Assembly: GCF_008831285.2 (NCBI RefSeq)
Contig: NC_045140.1
Coordinates: 18,536,370 to 18,600,369, forward strand
Length of the DNA: 64,000 bases
Direction: 5' to 3'
DNA from: Nymphaea colorata
Taxonomy: Eukaryota; Streptophyta; Magnoliopsida; Nymphaeales; Nymphaeaceae
Below are positions 59,376-64,000 of this stretch, in pieces (position 1 is the first letter of the stretch; the number at the start of each line of letters is the position of its first letter). The position numbers were made by a program, and so were the translations under genes. Under the pieces are notes generated by a model. It worked only from the letters and a program-made list of their open reading frames with translations. It did not search any database and had not been told where the DNA came from.

Positions 59376-62300
59376 ATGGCTGGAAGAGCAGCGCCACCGC
59401 CTAAGCAAGACGAGTTAGTGCCACATGCTGTCAAGGACCAACTTCCTGGAATTTCTTACTGCATCACCAGTCCTCCTCCATGGGGTACGAATCCCTCTCT
59501 CTCTCTCTCTCTCTTGGGTGTGGTTTGTTGATACTGCGAGAGATGGCCTTTCGTCAAATTTTGAAATGGTGGGCAGCTTTCACATGGTACATTGGTTTTC
59601 TATTCAGTGATCAGTAATGGTTGCCTTTTCTCTTTGATATTTCAGTCTAAATTTAGTCTTTGAGTGACAAACATAACAGACCTTCTTTGTTATACATAAA
59701 ATAGGGCTTTCATCTTCCTGCATCTTTCTCCTAGAGGCAGACAGAATCTCTGTTCTTTCGATGTCTTCACTGTGACAAGCAAAGTAAAGTTCCTCTTTGC
59801 TGTCTCTCATTTAGGCATGGAAAAAATATTTTTTCTTGACATTTAAGCACAATGAAAGCGAACCAACCCGATTTTCCAACTCTCACTTGCATGAAAGCAC
59901 CAGTATTTGTTGGTCTGTGAGAAGCAATGCTGTTCTCTAGTATTTTCTCTGTGGAGTTAATACTTGTTTGGTTTTCATCAAATTGTAACTGGTACTCTCG
60001 TGTGGAAACTCAAGGTTTTCTTTGCGTATCACCTTTTATATTGGTCTAAAATTCACCACGGAAAAGATCTGGCCGACATCTTCATCTTGCCATCTATGTT
60101 CAAATTGTAATTGTGCTTGTTAAATTGACAATGCAGCGGAAGCCATTCTACTTGGTTTTCAGCATTATCTGGTCATGCTTGGAACGACTGTTATAATACC
60201 CACTGCTTTGGTTCCTCAGATGGGAGGAGGAAATGTAAGACATGATTCCTGTTCAGGATTTTCGTTTTTCATTTCTTGTGAATTTGCAGATTTATTTTCT
60301 GGAATTATGCTTTCATATACGATGGAGATTTGTGCTTCCATTTGGAACTGTAGGAGGAGAAAGTTAGAGTGATCCAAACGCTGCTTTTTGTTGCTGGCTT
60401 GAACACTCTGTTCCAATCCTTTTTTGGGAGTCGGTTGCCTGCTGTTATCGGAGGATCGTACACCTTCGTTGTGCCTACTCTGTCAATCATCTTAGCTCGG
60501 CGATATAGTGGCATCTTAGACCCACATGAGGTACATTTTTTATGTCGGTCTGAAAGACATCTGTTCTTGAACTTGATTTTTCTATTGTTTATCAGCAGCA
60601 GCTTCAAAACTTAAACCCTCTTGTTTGCACACGCAGAAATTTATTCGAACAATGAGGGGAACTCAGGGTGCTCTGATAGTTGCATCTACTCTTCAGATTA
60701 TTATTGGCTTCAGTGGACTTTGGCGAAATATTACCAGGTGCAACTATTACTAGTTTACGATATATGCATGCAAAAGTTGATGCAGTTTATCTCTGTGCTG
60801 ATTTTATACATTTCATCTTACTTCAGGTTTCTTAGTCCACTTTCAGCAGTTCCTCTCATAACTCTAGCAGGACTTGGGCTTTTTGAGTTTGGTTTTCCTG
60901 GGGTAAGTACCTTATTCTTTGGTTTTCTCTGTCTTGAAAGAGAAAATTAGATTGAGGTTTCCCTTGGATCATTTGGTCCTTTACATATCCTAACATAAAA
61001 TAGGACTAGCAATTGAATATATGACAATGGGAGTGTAAGTTAAGTTCGCGATAGATTTCACTGACATTATCTGATGGAATGCTTTCACTAGGTGGCAAAG
61101 TGCATTGAGATTGGCCTCCCTGCACTTATTGTTCTGGTAGTATTTTCACAGGTAATTGATAATCTACCCTCTTTTATTTGAAAACTTATTTGTGCGAATA
61201 ATATCTTCAGTTATTGATTATTTACCTCTTTTTTTTTATTCTAAAGTTTCTGGTAGTTTTGACTCCACTTGAAACATGTAGAGTTAATATTCTTCATGTT
61301 TTATTACTTGTCAGTGTGTCACCTTTTGTTGGTATGCAGAGAACCCTTAGAACTTTCCATATGATAGAAAAGGGTGAAGCTGCCTGTTAGTGGCCTGACC
61401 TACATACTTTTAAACTGTTGCAGTATGTTCCTCATGCAATACAGTCAAAGCGGATGGTTTTTGATCGGTTTGCTGTTATATTTATGGTTATCATCGTGTG
61501 GATCTATGCTCACCTCCTCACAGTAGGTGGGGCTTACAAGCATGCACCACCAAAGACTCAATTTCATTGTCGGACTGATCGAGGTGGACTAATTGGTGCT
61601 GCCCCTTGGTAATTTCACTGTTTATTACCGGCATGCCTGTCATGCTTTCATACTATTAGATTCTCTGTGATGCTTTTTCTTTGATCTGCCATTTCTTGGG
61701 TTCATTTTTGTCTTCTTTTTTCTGGCTTTATCTTTCTCATTCCTGTGACCCTTGATATTTCTTTTAAATGTACCATCTGCTTCATTAAACAATTCAATTG
61801 TGCAACACTACTGACTACTAGGCGAGGTTGTGTATGGGTACCTTTGAACTGTCATCAGTTCATTTGTAATATGGTTTCCACTTCCATTTGCCTGCCAAGA
61901 GGTAATCCGTGTTCTTTCTATAAGTGGCATCTCCACTTAATAGCTTTGTCTGCCTGGATGATAATTGTGCTTCTTTGCTTCTTGAGCATGTCATCCATTG
62001 TACCCGATATCTAATGTCCACCAAGTCTGGACCTTGTGCATTGCAACTTGCTGGCATGCTTACAATTATGCTGCGTTGGACATTCATCGGTATCACTCTT
62101 CACATCTGACTATTGTTATAACATGGTCCCCTGTAGGATAAGAGTTCCATATCCATTTCAATGGGGGCCGCCTACTTTTGATGCTGGAGAAGCTTTTGCC
62201 ATGATGATGGCATCATTTGTCGCTCTTGTGGAGGTATGTCGATGTCATGCTGTAGGATCTCCTCTATTTTCACTTCATGACTGTTTGAACTTCTGTAGGT

Positions 62301-62989
62301 CTAATCTTATCTTTGGATTCTGGAGCTGATTCCTTTGTTTTTCTTCAAAGAAAGTTGACTCTTGTTTGGTTCTCATTTTGTAACTATCTTATTGGAATTT
62401 TAGTCTACGGGTACATTCTATGCGGTGACAAGATATGCCAGTGCCACTCCAATGCCTCCTTCTATTCTCAGTCGTGGTATTGGTTGGCAGGTAATGCAGT
62501 TCTTTTGGCTGTCGCATGCTAAACTTTATTATTTGTTTCAATTAGGCATTCTAGTTGCTGCAATCAAGTGAGTATTAGGTGTCTGAGTTGTTCTTGCTGC
62601 CTCTTGCTAAAATGGAGAAGGGTGTTTTAGGAATCAAAAGGAAAAAAGGAGAATTTGATTATATTTGTGCTGCTTTCAGCTTGCATCAAGCAGTTCTCCA
62701 GTTTTATCTCCAAGCTTAAGAGATAAGTTATTACAAACATTTCTGATTGCAGGGAATTGGTATTCTGTTGGATGGACTATTTGGGACAGCCAATGGATCT
62801 ACAGTATCTGTGTAAGTTTTTTTATTCTGAACATGGATATTTTTTATGCTGATGGGAGTTATCATTTCATTTAGCAAATTCACATATTTCTATACAGAGA
62901 AAATGCTGGGCTCCTTGCTTTGACTCGTGTTGGCAGCAGAAGAGTTGTGCAGATATCTGCTGGATTCATGATTTTCTTTTCTGTTCTTG
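59376..62989 (+). CDS. NAT: Nucleobase-ascorbate transporter (NAT/NCS2), 5' part, 11 exons
   Basis: First 380 codons of a plant nucleobase-ascorbate transporter, a multi-spanning membrane protein that carries purines/uracil with protons. Exons: 59376-59484, 60137-60234, 60354-60530, 60637-60737, 60827-60902, 61092-61151, 61424-61608, 62137-62233, 62404-62490, 62753-62811, 62898-62989; all GT-AG with matching phases. The N terminus MAGRAAPPPKQDELVPHAVK is cytosolic. TM1 holds the family QH pair (Q45, H46) in LLGFQHYLVMLGTTVIIPTA. Then come GGSYTFVVPTLSII, TQGALIVASTLQIIIGFSGL, VGGAYKHAPPKTQFHCRTDR, IGAAPWIRVPYPFQWGPPTF, DAGEAFAMMMASFVALVE and the NAT signature ENAGLLALTRVG (351-362), which fits [QEP]NxGxxxxTxxG. 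It ends at FFSVLG in a phase-1 intron. Family proteins are about 520-530 residues, so roughly 140-150 residues lie beyond the window. It is closest in style to the Arabidopsis NAT1-NAT8 group; I cannot assign a number. Confidence 0.95.
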
Positions 62990-64000
62990 GTAAGCTTTGC
63001 ACAGCTTGTGCATGCATGCTTTGAACAACTTGAGTTTGAGTAATGTATATTTTTTTCCCTTGTGTTCTACCATGTCTGCAACACAAATGGAAAATACAAA
63101 CACAAATTAGTGGAAATAGATTTTACTTGTCCTTGAATGCTTGAATTTCTGAAGTTCACTGACGTGCCTTTTTAACTTGAAACCAATAGAAGTGAATAGT
63201 TAAGTTTCTGGCTGCTAGATGAATTCAATAGTGTACAATGAGGCATTAATTTACATAGGTTAAACTTGTAAATGATGACAGTGCATCACGTTCAATATTC
63301 ATTGTTTGACTTGTATGATTAAATCTCTTGCCATCTGACGTAATTAACAGGTAGGTAGTTTTGATGTATACATATCTGCTTATGAGATTTTAATCCTTTC
63401 CTTTCAGTGCACAACTTAGTTTTCTCATATTGGATTCTCACACTGTAAGTCTGCCCTGAGAAAATGTTAACGTTCTGGGAGCTTCTTCTCAGCTGAATTA
63501 TGAGGATATGAAATGCATGGATTCAACATGGAGATCTGAAATTGTCACCCGTGCCAAACATGATCCAAATCGGCAAATCCACTATGAGCTTCTGAAATTT
63601 CAACTGTGCCAAACATGATGGATATCAACTCTGTATTGAGTATTTCTGTGTTTGATTTTCTGCATTCCTTGGAAGATTGTTTCCTGGCCTTGGGTTCTGG
63701 TCATAACATTGACACTTCTGCTCTTAGGGTCATACTCTGTAAGAGCCTGTTTCTGAACTTTTGCTGTTGCAATTTTGATGTTCCAAAAGTTAGTCTTAAG
63801 CGTTCTTGATTTGTGGATTCATTAGGATTATTTATATTCTTGTCTCTATTGGAAACATAAGAGCTAAATCCTGTAACAGGCACTTTTGAAGTAATGCTTT
63901 CTCCCAGTTTACCTTTTTCTTCAACATTGGTGTGTGTGCATATTCTTGTGCTTGTCTTGGATGGACTAAATGTAGCATTTCAAGTAACTCCTCTAGAGGA
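62990..64000 (+). other. Start of intron 11 of the transporter gene
   Basis: The intron begins GTAAGC at 62990 and no exon matching the expected continuation (GK-F-G-A-like residues) is found before the window ends, so it is longer than 1 kb, against 86-652 bp for the earlier introns. The sequence is T-rich and contains only random frames. Confidence 0.75.

Noticed and set aside
1..64000. A linked gene cluster or novel defence or biosynthetic system
   Set aside because: The five genes belong to unrelated conserved families, face different directions and are separated by repeat-rich DNA; nothing indicates shared function.

Overview
This is plant nuclear DNA, from a flowering plant. The evidence is genes split by GT-AG introns, plant-specific families (a D-type cyclin with LxCxE, a chloroplast ankyrin protein of the EMB506 type, a PADRE/DUF4228 protein, a nucleobase-ascorbate transporter), CT-rich and microsatellite-rich leaders, and AT-rich intergenic DNA with decayed retroelements. 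I cannot name the species. Nothing looks bacterial, organellar or viral, and there is no rRNA, CRISPR or convincing tRNA gene.

Layout. Positions 1-3656 hold little that can be supported beyond short repeats and a doubtful open frame at the left edge. A complete six-exon D-type cyclin of the CYCD1 kind lies on the minus strand (3657-7786), with a CpG-rich 5' half and E2F-like sites upstream. About 11.5 kb of repeat-rich intergenic DNA follows. A GC/AT/GC sandwich repeat ends about 190 bp before an intronless tRNA (guanine-N7) methyltransferase gene on the plus strand (20726-21571). That gene converges on a seven-exon EMB506-type gene on the minus strand (22462-27973), in which four ankyrin repeats are each carried by an exon of exactly 99 bp.

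The stretch 27974-33951 contains a decayed Ty1/copia gag and a MITE-like element. A two-exon PADRE/DUF4228 gene follows on the minus strand (33952-35337); its second exon lies 999 bp from the first. The long interval 35338-59375 is mostly non-coding, with a 5'-truncated LINE (zf-RVT plus RNase H, poly-A tail, 41399-42611), dispersed repeats, microsatellites and small tandem duplications. The right edge carries the first 11 exons (380 codons) of a nucleobase-ascorbate transporter on the plus strand, running out of the window in its eleventh intron.

The genes are unrelated housekeeping and developmental genes (cell-cycle entry, tRNA modification, plastid/embryo development, stress-associated small protein, nucleobase transport); they do not form a cluster or pathway. 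The four spliced gene models were built by hand: every junction used is GT-AG, phases are consistent, and the reading frame is unbroken across all exons. I did not find evidence of a previously undescribed system; the findings below are mainly gene-structure points, promoter motifs and repeat families.
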